Shown here: positions 26,246 to 36,000 of the stretch, piece after piece
How positions within the stretch are numbered: position 1 is the stretch's first letter
Layout of the letters: every line of letters starts with the position of its first letter
Assembly (NCBI RefSeq): GCF_015330165.1
Contig: NZ_JADDXT010000002.1
Span: forward strand, 2,941,646-3,005,645
Direction of reading: 5' to 3'
DNA from: Zobellia roscoffensis
Lineage (GTDB): Bacteria; Bacteroidota; Bacteroidia; Flavobacteriales; Flavobacteriaceae
DNA length: 64,000 nt
The notes under the pieces: generated by a model
Seen by the model: only the letters and a program-made list of their open reading frames with translations
Database searches by the model: none
Told to the model about the DNA's origin: nothing
Made by a program: the position numbers and the translations under genes

Positions 26246-27640
26246 TTAGTATACAATACTATCCGATTTAATTATTGGTAAGCTGTAATTGCCATATTCA
26301 ATAATCGTACTGCCTTCGTTGATGGTTTCAACTCCTGTTTTGTTGACGTTTGGCATGAATAAAAATATCCGCTCTAGATTTTCAAAACCTTTTAAGAGGG
26401 GTAGGTTGGCTTCCTTAAAATCGGAATTAGATAGGTTAATGGTTTTAAGGTGCTTTAGTATTTTTAAGTTTTCTATAGATTTACCTGTAATCATAGTGTT
26501 GTCTAGTTTTAAGACGGTAAGATTAGGTAATTTGGTAAGGTCATTAAAAATTCCATCTGTTATTTGCGTTCCGCCAAGGTCTAGTATGGCTATTTGGGGA
26601 GCTATGGAGTTGAGCGGTCCAAAATCAGCATTTTTAAAGCTTGGCATATTAAGGGCGGATACTTTTAGAAAGTTTGTTTTTTCACTAATGGGTTCAATAT
26701 GAATACCCATGTTCTTTATATTTTTGATGCTATCTAAGGAGGGTAATGGAATATCAATTGCTGGATAGTCTGTTGTTTCACTTCTTGGAAAAAAGGATTG
26801 AAAAAGTGACTTGGGTAGTTTCAGTTCGCCAATGGTCTTGTTGAACGGAAGTCCTTTTTCTATCCAAATACCTACTAATTTTATCTCTTCTTTAGAAGGT
26901 TGTTTTTTTCCATCTGGAGGCATGTGTTTATCATCTGTTTTTGGGAGTTCCATACGGATGAATAAATCACTTTTGTCAGGGTGATTGGCGAGAATTATGG
27001 GGCTGTTTTCCCCGCTGGTTAAAATACCTTCCTCCGTGTGTAATAATAAATCACCTTTTGCTTTTTTGGGGTTGTGACAGCTTACACAATTATTGTTCAA
27101 TATAGGTTCGATTATATCTGAATACAAAATGGCCGATTCCCAGGTTTCATCTTTTAGTGTAATTTCTTTTGCCTCAAAAATTTCATAGCCCAAAGCGGAT
27201 TTTATAGAGTTTGGCAACGGTTCCACCAAATATTCTTCGCCATGGGTAATGTTTCCACCCTGATGTCCGGTAAATGAAAGCAATATGAAAATTAATCCTG
27301 ATAATACTAGAACTGGTATTCTAGTAAGAAAAAAAACGAACGAAAATGCTTTTAGCCTTGCCCATAGTATAAAGGTAAAAAGGGTAGTGGCTATACCTGA
27401 CCACAAATGTATCTTAATGGAGTCAAATGCATACCCTTCCCCCAAATACTGTAAATAGCCTGTAATACATGCTATGACGGCAAAATATCCGCCCCATAAA
27501 TAAAGGGTTGAGATCACTTGCGTAGACTCTTTCTTTTTTCTGTCCAAGAATTGTAATAGAAGCCCGGCAATGATAAAACCAATTGGCAGGTGGACGATTA
27601 GAGGGTGGAGTCTTCCTAAAAGTTGTTTTATAACATCCAT
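26246..27640 (-). CDS. DUF2231-cytochrome c-leucine-rich-repeat membrane protein
   Basis: A 464-residue three-part protein, last gene of the minus-strand susCD operon. Residues 1-130 carry about four membrane helices of the DUF2231 type with conserved histidines (LHPLIVHLP, KIHLWSG, TGHQGG). Next is a PSCyt1-like c-type cytochrome domain with heme motif CVSCH in ILNNNCVSCHNPKKAKGDLL and the distal-side HMPPDGKKQPS. The C-terminal 180 residues are leucine-rich repeats (LTVLKLDNTMITGKSIENL, LKTINLSNSDF). Heme attachment implies a periplasmic domain anchored in the inner membrane. An electron-transfer role is likely; the partner is unknown, and the diheme protein of the same operon is the obvious candidate. 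Confidence 0.88.
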   Translation of the reverse strand: MDVIKQLLGRLHPLIVHLPIGFIIAGLLLQFLDRKKKESTQVISTLYLWGGYFAVIACITGYLQYLGEGYAFDSIKIHLWSGIATTLFTFILWARLKAFSFVFFLTRIPVLVLSGLIFILLSFTGHQGGNITHGEEYLVEPLPNSIKSALGYEIFEAKEITLKDETWESAILYSDIIEPILNNNCVSCHNPKKAKGDLLLHTEEGILTSGENSPIILANHPDKSDLFIRMELPKTDDKHMPPDGKKQPSKEEIKLVGIWIEKGLPFNKTIGELKLPKSLFQSFFPRSETTDYPAIDIPLPSLDSIKNIKNMGIHIEPISEKTNFLKVSALNMPSFKNADFGPLNSIAPQIAILDLGGTQITDGIFNDLTKLPNLTVLKLDNTMITGKSIENLKILKHLKTINLSNSDFKEANLPLLKGFENLERIFLFMPNVNKTGVETINEGSTIIEYGNYSLPIIKSDSIVY

Positions 27641-27652
27641 AGTAGTAATGGG

Positions 27653-28528
27653 CTATTCAATATTCATTCGTTTTTTAATGGTTGCCATCATATAAAGATT
27701 TGCTTTACATTGGTCGGCTACAGGAACTTGGGTGTAGGGTAAGGTTGGCATATAGCCCGCAGGTCCAAATTCTGTGGTAATAGTAAAAGTTTTGTTCGTT
27801 TTCCAATGTTCGCGAATAATTTTTTCCCAGATATCAAGGTGTCTGTTCACGGCCTTTTTCCATTCAGGTGCTTCAGGGTCGTTTACTTGTGGTCCTTCTG
27901 CATGTCCAACTCGTGCATGAAGATGTTGCGTGCGCTTCAATATGTACTCAAGCTCGTTATTTTGTTGTTCTAATAAAGATTCGTGTACAACCATCCAATG
28001 ACTTATGTCCAGGTTGAGTTTAAGTTCCGGTATCTTTTCCAGGTAGATTTTTGTATCCGGTAGATTAAAACTAAACCTACCTCTATGGGTTTCATGATAG
28101 ATTGGGATATTGGTGTTTTTCGAAATTTTATTGGCAGCATCTATAAAGGCCTTGTTCTGTTCAAAGCTGTAAAAATCACTTCCTGTATGGGAGTTAATGT
28201 AAGCTGGAGACCAGCTGGTGAGCGTCTTTAAATGGTTGGTGAAGCTTTTAAGGCTTTCTTTAAAAGATATTGATTTGTTGGTGCCATTTATAAACCCAAC
28301 TTTAAGATTGTATTTTTTTAGAGCGATTTTAAGTTCTTCTTGATTTTTCGGGTTGCCGGGAAACCATATTTCAATACCGTCATATCCGGCGTCTGCCGTC
28401 TTTTTACAAAAAGCATCCCAAGAAATAGTTCGCCCCCAATCTGTTTGAAAAAAATGAACGGTTTGACCGAAAGTATCGCTAGTGAAAACCAGCAGGGTTA
28501 GAAAAAGTAGGCGTAGTAGTAAATGCAT
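27653..28528 (-). CDS. Exported sugar phosphate isomerase/epimerase-like TIM-barrel protein
   Basis: A 291-residue xylose-isomerase-like TIM barrel (AP-endonuclease-2 fold). A Sec signal peptide (MHLLLRLLFLTLLVFTSDTF) precedes the barrel start, HFFQTDWGRTISWDAFCKK, then GYDGIEIWFPG. Candidate metal ligands are Glu in YHETHRGR, Asp/His in LNLDISHW, and the late Glu in ITTEFGPAGY. Exported members cannot act on phosphosugars; some relatives in Bacteroidota act on keto-sugars or 3-keto-glycosides. It sits 12 bases upstream of the cytochrome-LRR gene and after the DUF1501 gene, so it probably works in the periplasm on the substrate of this operon. The precise reaction is unknown. Confidence 0.85.
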   Translation of the reverse strand: MHLLLRLLFLTLLVFTSDTFGQTVHFFQTDWGRTISWDAFCKKTADAGYDGIEIWFPGNPKNQEELKIALKKYNLKVGFINGTNKSISFKESLKSFTNHLKTLTSWSPAYINSHTGSDFYSFEQNKAFIDAANKISKNTNIPIYHETHRGRFSFNLPDTKIYLEKIPELKLNLDISHWMVVHESLLEQQNNELEYILKRTQHLHARVGHAEGPQVNDPEAPEWKKAVNRHLDIWEKIIREHWKTNKTFTITTEFGPAGYMPTLPYTQVPVADQCKANLYMMATIKKRMNIE

Positions 28529-28554
28529 AAGTTGTAATTTGGTGTATCTAAATG

Positions 28555-30072
28555 CTAGGCTAGTATTTCGCGTATTACATTCCCTTCAACATCGGTTAAA
28601 CGAAAAGGCCTGCCCTGAAAATCAAACGTAAATTGTTCATGGTCAAAACCAAGAAGATGTAAAATTGTGGCGTGCACATCATGTACCGATACACGACCCT
28701 CTATTCCGGAAAAACCAATTGCATCCGTTTGGCCGTGTGTCGCCCCTTTTTTAATGCCTCCGCCGGCCATCCACATGGTAAACGCATCACCATGGTGATC
28801 GCGCCCTTTAAAGCCCATCTCTTTGCCTTCTCTGTTTTCTTGCATAGGGGTTCTGCCAAATTCACCGCCCCAAACTACTAAAGTATCTTCTAAGAGTCCT
28901 CTTTGTTTCAAGTCTAGTAACAAGGCACTCATTGGTCTATCTATTTCTCGACACTTATTTTTTAATCCCAAATCTACCGCAGTATCCGCTCCAGTACCAT
29001 GAGAATCCCACCCCCAGTCAAATAGCTGTACAAAGCGCACGCCGTCTTCAACTAATTTTCTTGCCAAAAGACAATTGTTAGCAAATGATTCTTTACCAGG
29101 TTCTACACCGTACATTTCCTTAATGTGGTCCGGTTCATTGTTAATGTTCATTACCTCTGGTACTGCAATTTGCATTCTATACGCCATTTCATATTGGTTA
29201 ATACGGGCCAAAATCTCTGGGTCGGCATATTTGGTGTATTCCTTTTTATTAATCTCGTTAATCGCTTTAATGGTGTTCTTTTTTAAATCTCTAGAAATAC
29301 CATCTGGGTCTTCTATATAAAGTACAGGGTCTCCTTTTGAGCGGCACTGTACACCTTGGTATACAGATGGTAAAAAACCACTTCCCCAAACACTTTTTCC
29401 GGCACTAGGGGCTTTCCCGCCAGAAGTAAGTACTACAAAACCGGGAAGGTTTTGGTTGTCCGAACCAAGGCCATAGGTAACCCAAGAACCAATACTTGGT
29501 CTTCCCAATCTTGCACTACCGGTATGCATAAACAATTGGGCCGGACCATGATTGAATTGATCGGTATGAACAGCCTTCAAAAATGCCACCTCATCCACAA
29601 CTTTTTTAAAATGTGGCAGATTATCCGATACCCAGTTACCCGCTTCTCCTTCTTGTTTAAACGAGGCTTGTGGCCCCAATAACTTTGGGGTACCGCGGAT
29701 AAAGGCAAATTTCTTTCCTTCAAGAAGCGATTGTGGGCATTCTTGGTTGTTCAGTTTTGCTAATTCGGGCTTATAATCGAACATTTCTAGTTGCGATGGG
29801 GCCCCGGCCATGTGTAAATAGATAACATTTTTAACCTTTGGGGAAAAAGGAGGAGGTAAAGTAGCAAGAGGGTTTAAGTCACGTTCAGTAAATCCTGATT
29901 GTAGTCCTGCCTTTGGTTTATTACTTCCTAAAGGGTCACATCCCATAAAAATGGAACTTAACGCTAAACCACCCATACCGGTAGCACATTTTTTTATGAA
30001 ATGTCTACGGGTATTTATTTCTAGGTCTATTTTTTGCTTTTCCGCTAAGAGTCTATTAATATCTGTTTTCAT
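28555..30072 (-). CDS. DUF1501 (sulfatase-fold) Tat-type lipoprotein
   Basis: A 505-residue DUF1501 protein, the alkaline-phosphatase-superfamily relative usually paired with PSCyt/DUF1553 genes in Planctomycetes and Bacteroidota. The N-terminus TRRHFIKKCATGMGGLALSS followed by IFMGC is a twin-arginine signal with a lipobox-like Cys. Family hallmarks are FGRTPMQENREG after a GGE, GRDHHGDAFTMWMAGGG, and VHDVHATILHLLG near the end. Family function is not established; the fold suggests a metal-dependent hydrolase. Tat export implies folding with a cofactor before secretion. Next to the diheme gene by 24 bases, so the two are very likely made together. Confidence 0.93.
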   Translation of the reverse strand: MKTDINRLLAEKQKIDLEINTRRHFIKKCATGMGGLALSSIFMGCDPLGSNKPKAGLQSGFTERDLNPLATLPPPFSPKVKNVIYLHMAGAPSQLEMFDYKPELAKLNNQECPQSLLEGKKFAFIRGTPKLLGPQASFKQEGEAGNWVSDNLPHFKKVVDEVAFLKAVHTDQFNHGPAQLFMHTGSARLGRPSIGSWVTYGLGSDNQNLPGFVVLTSGGKAPSAGKSVWGSGFLPSVYQGVQCRSKGDPVLYIEDPDGISRDLKKNTIKAINEINKKEYTKYADPEILARINQYEMAYRMQIAVPEVMNINNEPDHIKEMYGVEPGKESFANNCLLARKLVEDGVRFVQLFDWGWDSHGTGADTAVDLGLKNKCREIDRPMSALLLDLKQRGLLEDTLVVWGGEFGRTPMQENREGKEMGFKGRDHHGDAFTMWMAGGGIKKGATHGQTDAIGFSGIEGRVSVHDVHATILHLLGFDHEQFTFDFQGRPFRLTDVEGNVIREILA

Positions 30073-30096
30073 TGTAATGGGTATTTTCCTTAGCTT

Positions 30097-32829
30097 TTAT
30101 GCTTTGGTTAAAAATTCATCCAAGTTCATTATAGCATTTGCAACAATAGTCAAAGCCGCTAGTTTTGTGCTGGGTTTTTTCTCTAGTCCTAGAAACTGCT
30201 CTTGGTGTTTACCCGCCTTGAACTCTATCGTTGCCTGTTCGTATAGATTCCTTAGGGTTTTTAACTCTTCTTGATCAATTTCTGATAGTGTCGCTTTTTT
30301 AAATCCTGCTGAAATGCCTTTCTCTATATCGTGGGTATCCATAATTTTTGCAAAAGCGTATGCCGCCTCTAGGTAAACCGGATCGTTTAAAGTTACCAAT
30401 GCTTGCAGTGGAGTGTTCGTCACAGTACGTCTAATAGTACAAACTTCTCTACTGCCGGCATCGAATGTGATAAAAGAAGGGTAGGGGCTGGTACGTTTTA
30501 GGTATGTATATATAGCTCTTCTATATTTGTCTTCTCCTTGGCTTACTTTCCAGGCAGCATTACTATAAACAGATTGCCATACACCATCGGGTTGTGGAGG
30601 CATGACACCAGGGCCATACATCTTACTGCTTAATAAGCCTGAGACGGCCAAGGCTTGGTCTCTTATTTGCTCAGCAGTTAAACGTATTCTTGGACCACGA
30701 GCGTAAAGTTCGTTCTGAGGATCTTTTTGATATAGTTCTGGGGAAATAATGGAACTCTGTCTATATGTGCCAGACATTACAATTTCCTTAATTAGAGTTT
30801 TTATGCTCCAGTTTTGTTCGTTCATGAACCTAAGTGAGAGCCAGTCTAAAAGAGCGGGGTGGCTTGGTGGGGAAGACTGGGTACCCATATCTTCAAGCGA
30901 AGATACAATACCTCTGCCAAAAATTTGATGCCAAACCCTATTGACAAGGGTGCGGGAGGTTAAGGGGTTTTCTTTGCTTACTAACCACTTAGAAAGTCCT
31001 AGCCTATTTGCCGGCCATTCTTCATTATATTCATTTAAAATTTTTGGAGTACCAGGATTAACTGTATCCGATAAGGCTAACCAATTTCCTCTATCAAAGA
31101 CCTGTGTAACCCTTTGCATCTCTTTAGGGTTCTCTATCATAATAGGTAGGTCTTGGGTCTTATTATTTAATAATTCTAAAAATGACCGGTTGATTTGTGC
31201 ATAGCCATTCTCGGAAGAACCTGGTATGTCATTTAGAAAAGCTAACCAGGTAATAAAACTAGTAGAAACCTGTTTTCCAATCGCATCATTATTGGCTTCA
31301 AAATAAAGGTCTACAGTTTCATTTATAGGCTTGAACGTTATTTTTTTAATGTGGTAGCCGTCCGTCTTGTTCATTTTGAACTGTGCCAGGATTTCTCCAT
31401 CAGCGTTATTTTTTCTAATGGTCATAATGGTACCATCCATAAAGGCTTTGTGATTAAGGTACATAGATGTTGCACCATGGGGACTTACATTTTTGAGTAC
31501 ACAGGACCCATCGTCCCAAAGTGCCAAATATTTAGTGTCCGCAAGTTCTCCATTGACAAAGTTTGTGGCGTTGTGAGCTAAATATTTAGGTTCTAAAAAA
31601 GTCAAGAAATCACTGTACTTTTTTCGATCTTGTTCAGAACCATATTTTTCTATCCACGATATAATCTCGTTTTTTAGTTTAATTTGTTTCTCATCATAAA
31701 AACGAAGAGTGGGGCTTTCATCTGGTGTGTCTTCATCTTTGGTATTGTTAAAAAATGCCATTGCCTTATAATATTCCTTTTGTTTAAAAGGATCATAAGT
31801 ATGACTATGGCATTGTACACATTCCATAGTGGTACTTTGCCATACTGAGAAGGTGGTGTTTACACGGTCCAAAACAGAGGCTACGCGAAATTCTTCATCG
31901 TCTGTGCCTCCCTCGTCATTATTCATTGTATTTCTATGAAAAGCTGTGGCAATTAGCTGATCTACAGACGGGTTTGGTAGCAAATCTCCTGCCAATTGCT
32001 CAGTAGTAAATTGATCATAGGGCATATCTTCATTCAGGGATTTTATAACCCAGTCCCTATAACGCCACATATTACGGCCCTGATCTTTCTCATACCCCTT
32101 TGTATCTGCATATCTTGCCAAATCTAACCACCAACTGGCCCATTTTTCACCATATGTAGATTGGGCCATTAATTGATCTACTGTTTCTTCATAAGATAGT
32201 TTGCCATTAGTAAAATCTTCATACAGTTTGGCACTTGGAGGCAATCCTGTTAAGTCAAAAGAAAGTCTTCTGATAAGTATGTTTTTTGAAGCGGGTCCAT
32301 TAGGGGATAGTTCTTCATTTTTTAATCTATTCAGTATAAAACGGTCAATATTGTTTTGTAGGAAATCGTTGGTTTCAGATGATATTAATCCAGCTTCTTC
32401 GGTGATTGATGGCAATTCAACCTTTTCGGGTAAAGTATATGCCCAGTGTTGCCCCCATTCGGCTCCTTGGTCAACCCATTTCGTCAACAGTTCTATTTCT
32501 TCGTCCGTTAGTTTCGGTTTTTCATAAGGCATTCTCAATTCAGGGTCTTCTTCATGCAATCTTTGAATAAATGAACTGTTTTTTGCATCTCCAGGAATTA
32601 TTGCCGGTTTGCCGGATTCCGTTACCGCAAACGCCTCTTCCTTAAAAAGTAAGCTGAAATTGCCACTTTTTTTAACCCCACCATGACAAGTGATACAGTT
32701 ATTATTTAAAATGGGCTTTACTTGAGAACTAAAATCAATTTTTTCGGAGGATTGATTGCATGACCATAGGGAGCAGAAAACCAGAAAGGTCATTAGTTTT
32801 TTGCACCAGTATTTCACAATAAAATACAT
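30097..32829 (-). CDS. PSCyt/DUF1549/DUF1553 diheme lipoprotein
   Basis: About 910 residues from the ATG chosen at 32829, which puts a lipoprotein signal (FLVFCSLWSC) near the N-terminus; an open frame extends 38 codons further upstream to 32943 without a better signal. Domains in order: PSCyt1 with heme site NNNCITCHGG, DUF1549 (RLSFDLTGLPPS and WLDLARYADTKGYEKD) with a second heme site MECVQCHSHTYDP, then DUF1553 (NRVWHQIFGRGIVSSLEDMG and SSPPSHPALLDWL). This is the planctomycete-type cytochrome protein, of unknown reaction, always near DUF1501. It should be a periplasmic lipoprotein carrying two c-type hemes. It follows the FG-GAP gene in the susCD operon. Confidence 0.92.
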   Translation of the reverse strand: MYFIVKYWCKKLMTFLVFCSLWSCNQSSEKIDFSSQVKPILNNNCITCHGGVKKSGNFSLLFKEEAFAVTESGKPAIIPGDAKNSSFIQRLHEEDPELRMPYEKPKLTDEEIELLTKWVDQGAEWGQHWAYTLPEKVELPSITEEAGLISSETNDFLQNNIDRFILNRLKNEELSPNGPASKNILIRRLSFDLTGLPPSAKLYEDFTNGKLSYEETVDQLMAQSTYGEKWASWWLDLARYADTKGYEKDQGRNMWRYRDWVIKSLNEDMPYDQFTTEQLAGDLLPNPSVDQLIATAFHRNTMNNDEGGTDDEEFRVASVLDRVNTTFSVWQSTTMECVQCHSHTYDPFKQKEYYKAMAFFNNTKDEDTPDESPTLRFYDEKQIKLKNEIISWIEKYGSEQDRKKYSDFLTFLEPKYLAHNATNFVNGELADTKYLALWDDGSCVLKNVSPHGATSMYLNHKAFMDGTIMTIRKNNADGEILAQFKMNKTDGYHIKKITFKPINETVDLYFEANNDAIGKQVSTSFITWLAFLNDIPGSSENGYAQINRSFLELLNNKTQDLPIMIENPKEMQRVTQVFDRGNWLALSDTVNPGTPKILNEYNEEWPANRLGLSKWLVSKENPLTSRTLVNRVWHQIFGRGIVSSLEDMGTQSSPPSHPALLDWLSLRFMNEQNWSIKTLIKEIVMSGTYRQSSIISPELYQKDPQNELYARGPRIRLTAEQIRDQALAVSGLLSSKMYGPGVMPPQPDGVWQSVYSNAAWKVSQGEDKYRRAIYTYLKRTSPYPSFITFDAGSREVCTIRRTVTNTPLQALVTLNDPVYLEAAYAFAKIMDTHDIEKGISAGFKKATLSEIDQEELKTLRNLYEQATIEFKAGKHQEQFLGLEKKPSTKLAALTIVANAIMNLDEFLTKA

Positions 32830-33002
32830 TATTAAGTTAGAAAATTTTTCCATTGATAATGAAGGATTCATTCTTCTAAAAATTTTAATTCCATGTTCGT
32901 CTGTAATCAGTTTAATATTAATAAAATAATTGCGCAAATACATGGATTTTTAATGATAGGATATGGACTTTAATATTTTGTAAAATAAGTTGTTAGCGTA
33001 TT

Positions 33003-36000
33003 TTATGGTTTATTGTAAATACCGGTTTTTCGTGCTTTGCTATCTGAAAAAATCACCGATTTTTCTCTTCCGGAAAGTTGAATGCTTTTTGTGGATTGAG
33101 AAAGGTAACTTGAGCCATTGTAGAGTTCATGCATTCTTATTTTACCATCATCTAAAACAATTTTAGCCATTACACTTTTTTCGGGTATGGTTAGTGTTTC
33201 GTTAGAATTAACTTGGTCGGATAACAAATAAGATTTCAAATTACCGTTATTTGACCCGAATATATACCCTTGTTTGTTATTGATAGTTATGGCCGCCGCC
33301 CCGCGCGCGTTTCCATCAATTAATAGTCCTGAATCTGAAAATAGCGAAGAAATAAAATTCCCTTTTCCTGTACCTTTTAAATATGTTCCTTTGGAGGCGT
33401 CGTATCTTCCAATTCCTACTTCGGTACCGTGATCGTTACCGGAAAGTAGAACATCTAGATTGCCATCTGCATCAAAATCTGAAATTAGTATTCCATGAAC
33501 TGGTGCAATTTGTGCCCATTCTGGTAAAGGTTTTAAGTCGAACTTTCCGTTGCCATTATTTATTAAAATAGAAGATGCAAATTCAAATACTTTGGCACTA
33601 TAAGAACTGCTTTTTTCTTGAGGTGTTAAAACTTCGTTTATTGTTGCTTGCGCATAACTAGCGTAGTCAGGAAATTTTTTCTTTAATGGCGGAATTTGTT
33701 TTATAATATCGTCTCGTGAGTGAACAGGATATTCTTTGCCATTATTAAATGTTGTTATAATTGGGTCTATAGTGCCATTTTTATCATAGTCTGAGGCGTA
33801 GATGGACAACGGTTCTTCTGAAGTGGCTTTGTATTTTGAATTTAGTCCAAGATTACCCAGTATATAGTCTATATCGCCGTCATTGTCAAAATCTCCACCG
33901 TTAATACTGTTCCACCAACCGGCAGTATGGGTAAGTCCAGTCTTTAGAGAACTGTTACTGAAAGTTCCATTATGGTTTTCATAAAATTCAATGGACATGA
34001 ATTCACCCACCACAATTAAGTCAAAATCACCATCCGAATCATAATCTGTCCAAATGGCGTCGGTAACCATACCAGGTTTTCTTAAGGCGGGAGCTAATTT
34101 GTTAGTAGCATCAATAAATTTCCCCCCTTCATTAACTAATAAATAACTTTTGGAGGGTAGGGGATATTTTAAAGGAGTAAGTCTACTACCTACAAAAAGG
34201 TCTAAATCTCCATCTTTATCAAAATCTGCAGCTCTAACACAAGAAGTACTGCTCAACAGTGTTGGTAAGACCCCCTCCGTAAGTTTAAAATTTCCTTGAC
34301 CGTCGTTTTCATATAAACGATCTTGGTAGTATTTTGAGTTTTCATGAAACTCATTACTGCCACTGGTTATATATAAATCAAGGTCGTTGTCGTTATCATA
34401 ATCGAATAAAAGGACGCCGGTGTCTTCTTCGTACTTTTCTTTTTCATTAGGTGTAAGTAATTTATTACTGAAAGTACCGCTTTTCGAACCAAAGAATAAA
34501 CGCCCACTATGATTGTAGCCACCTCCCATGAAAAAGTCTTCAAAACCATCATTGTTTATGTCGCCAACAGCCAAGCCAGGTCCTTGTTCGGATAATTTAT
34601 GAGGAAGTAAATAGGTTCTGTTAAAGTCATAATAAATGGTTTCGTCATGTGATAGAGCTAGTTTTAGATTATTGGTATTATCTTTAAAAATCTTCTTATT
34701 TTCTGTGGAGGGCAGTTTTATTATGGCACTACCAGAGTTCATGGAAATTGTTAATTTTTGATTGGTTTTAGGATTTAGGATTTTATTGATTTTACCGTTT
34801 GGCCAGGCAACTAAAATACTATCGATTTTTGGATCGGTTCCTAACCCAAAGTGCACAGTTTTATCTACGGAGGATTGATACCCTCTCGTTACCGATTGCC
34901 TTTTTAATTGACTTCCACTTGCTTGATATATACGAACTTCTGTTCCTAGACCGTCCAAATTTAAGCTGTCTCCTATGAGATTTATAGCTAGGTAATAATT
35001 TTCACTAATAGAGTTTGATCGGTTTTCGTATACTGTGGCTAAATCATTAATATTATTAATGACCAAATCAAGATCACCGTCGTTATCCAAATCGGAATAG
35101 GCAGCACCATTTGAAAGTGATGGGCGGTCAAAACCCCAATTTTTAGTGACATTTTCAAAAGTAAATCCGCCTGAATTTTTAAAAGCGTAATTTGGAATTT
35201 GAATTGACGGTCTTTCTTTAGCTTTTTCTTTTAGAATGTGATCTAGGCTATCGTGCATTTTACTATTGGCCAATGTACTGGTATAGTTAATGAAGTCTAG
35301 GTCAGTGATATCCCTTAAGTAGCCGTTAGTTATAAATAAATCTTTTAGTCCATCATTGTCAAAATCCGCAAACAAGGGTCCCCAGCTCCAATCTGTTGCA
35401 TCAACCCCGGAGAGTTGACCAATTTCTGAATATTGAGTTTTGTTGGTAGCACTCTTACCTCTATTGATTTGTAAAGTGTTTCGCATGTATTGTGGTAAGT
35501 AATTAAACGATAATGTTTTTTGGAACAGATCAAAATTAAGGGCGCCTGACATTTTTTTTTCATGAAAATTATCTTCTGGGCGCATATCTACCGTTACAAG
35601 GTCTAAAAGGCCATCATTATTAAAATCTGCGATATCATTTCCCATGCTAAAATGGCTTACGTGTTTTAAATAAGATTTTGCCATTTCTTTAAAAGTACCG
35701 TCTTGTTGATTTATATAGATGTAATCGTTCGCTAAAAAATCATTGGTTACAAAGATGTCTTCCCATCCATCGTCATTTAAATCGGCAATGCTTACGCCCA
35801 AACCAAAACCGTCCAATAAAATACCGGCTTGCTTGCTTACCTCAGTAAATTTTATACCATTGCCTTTATCTTCGTCATTTCTATAAAGTCGGTCATTAGC
35901 AGGGCCTTCGCCATTGGACAACAAGGGTCTGATACTATTGGGATCTCTTACTGTATTGGTATGGTTTAAAAGATACATATCAAGATCGCCATCTTTGTCG

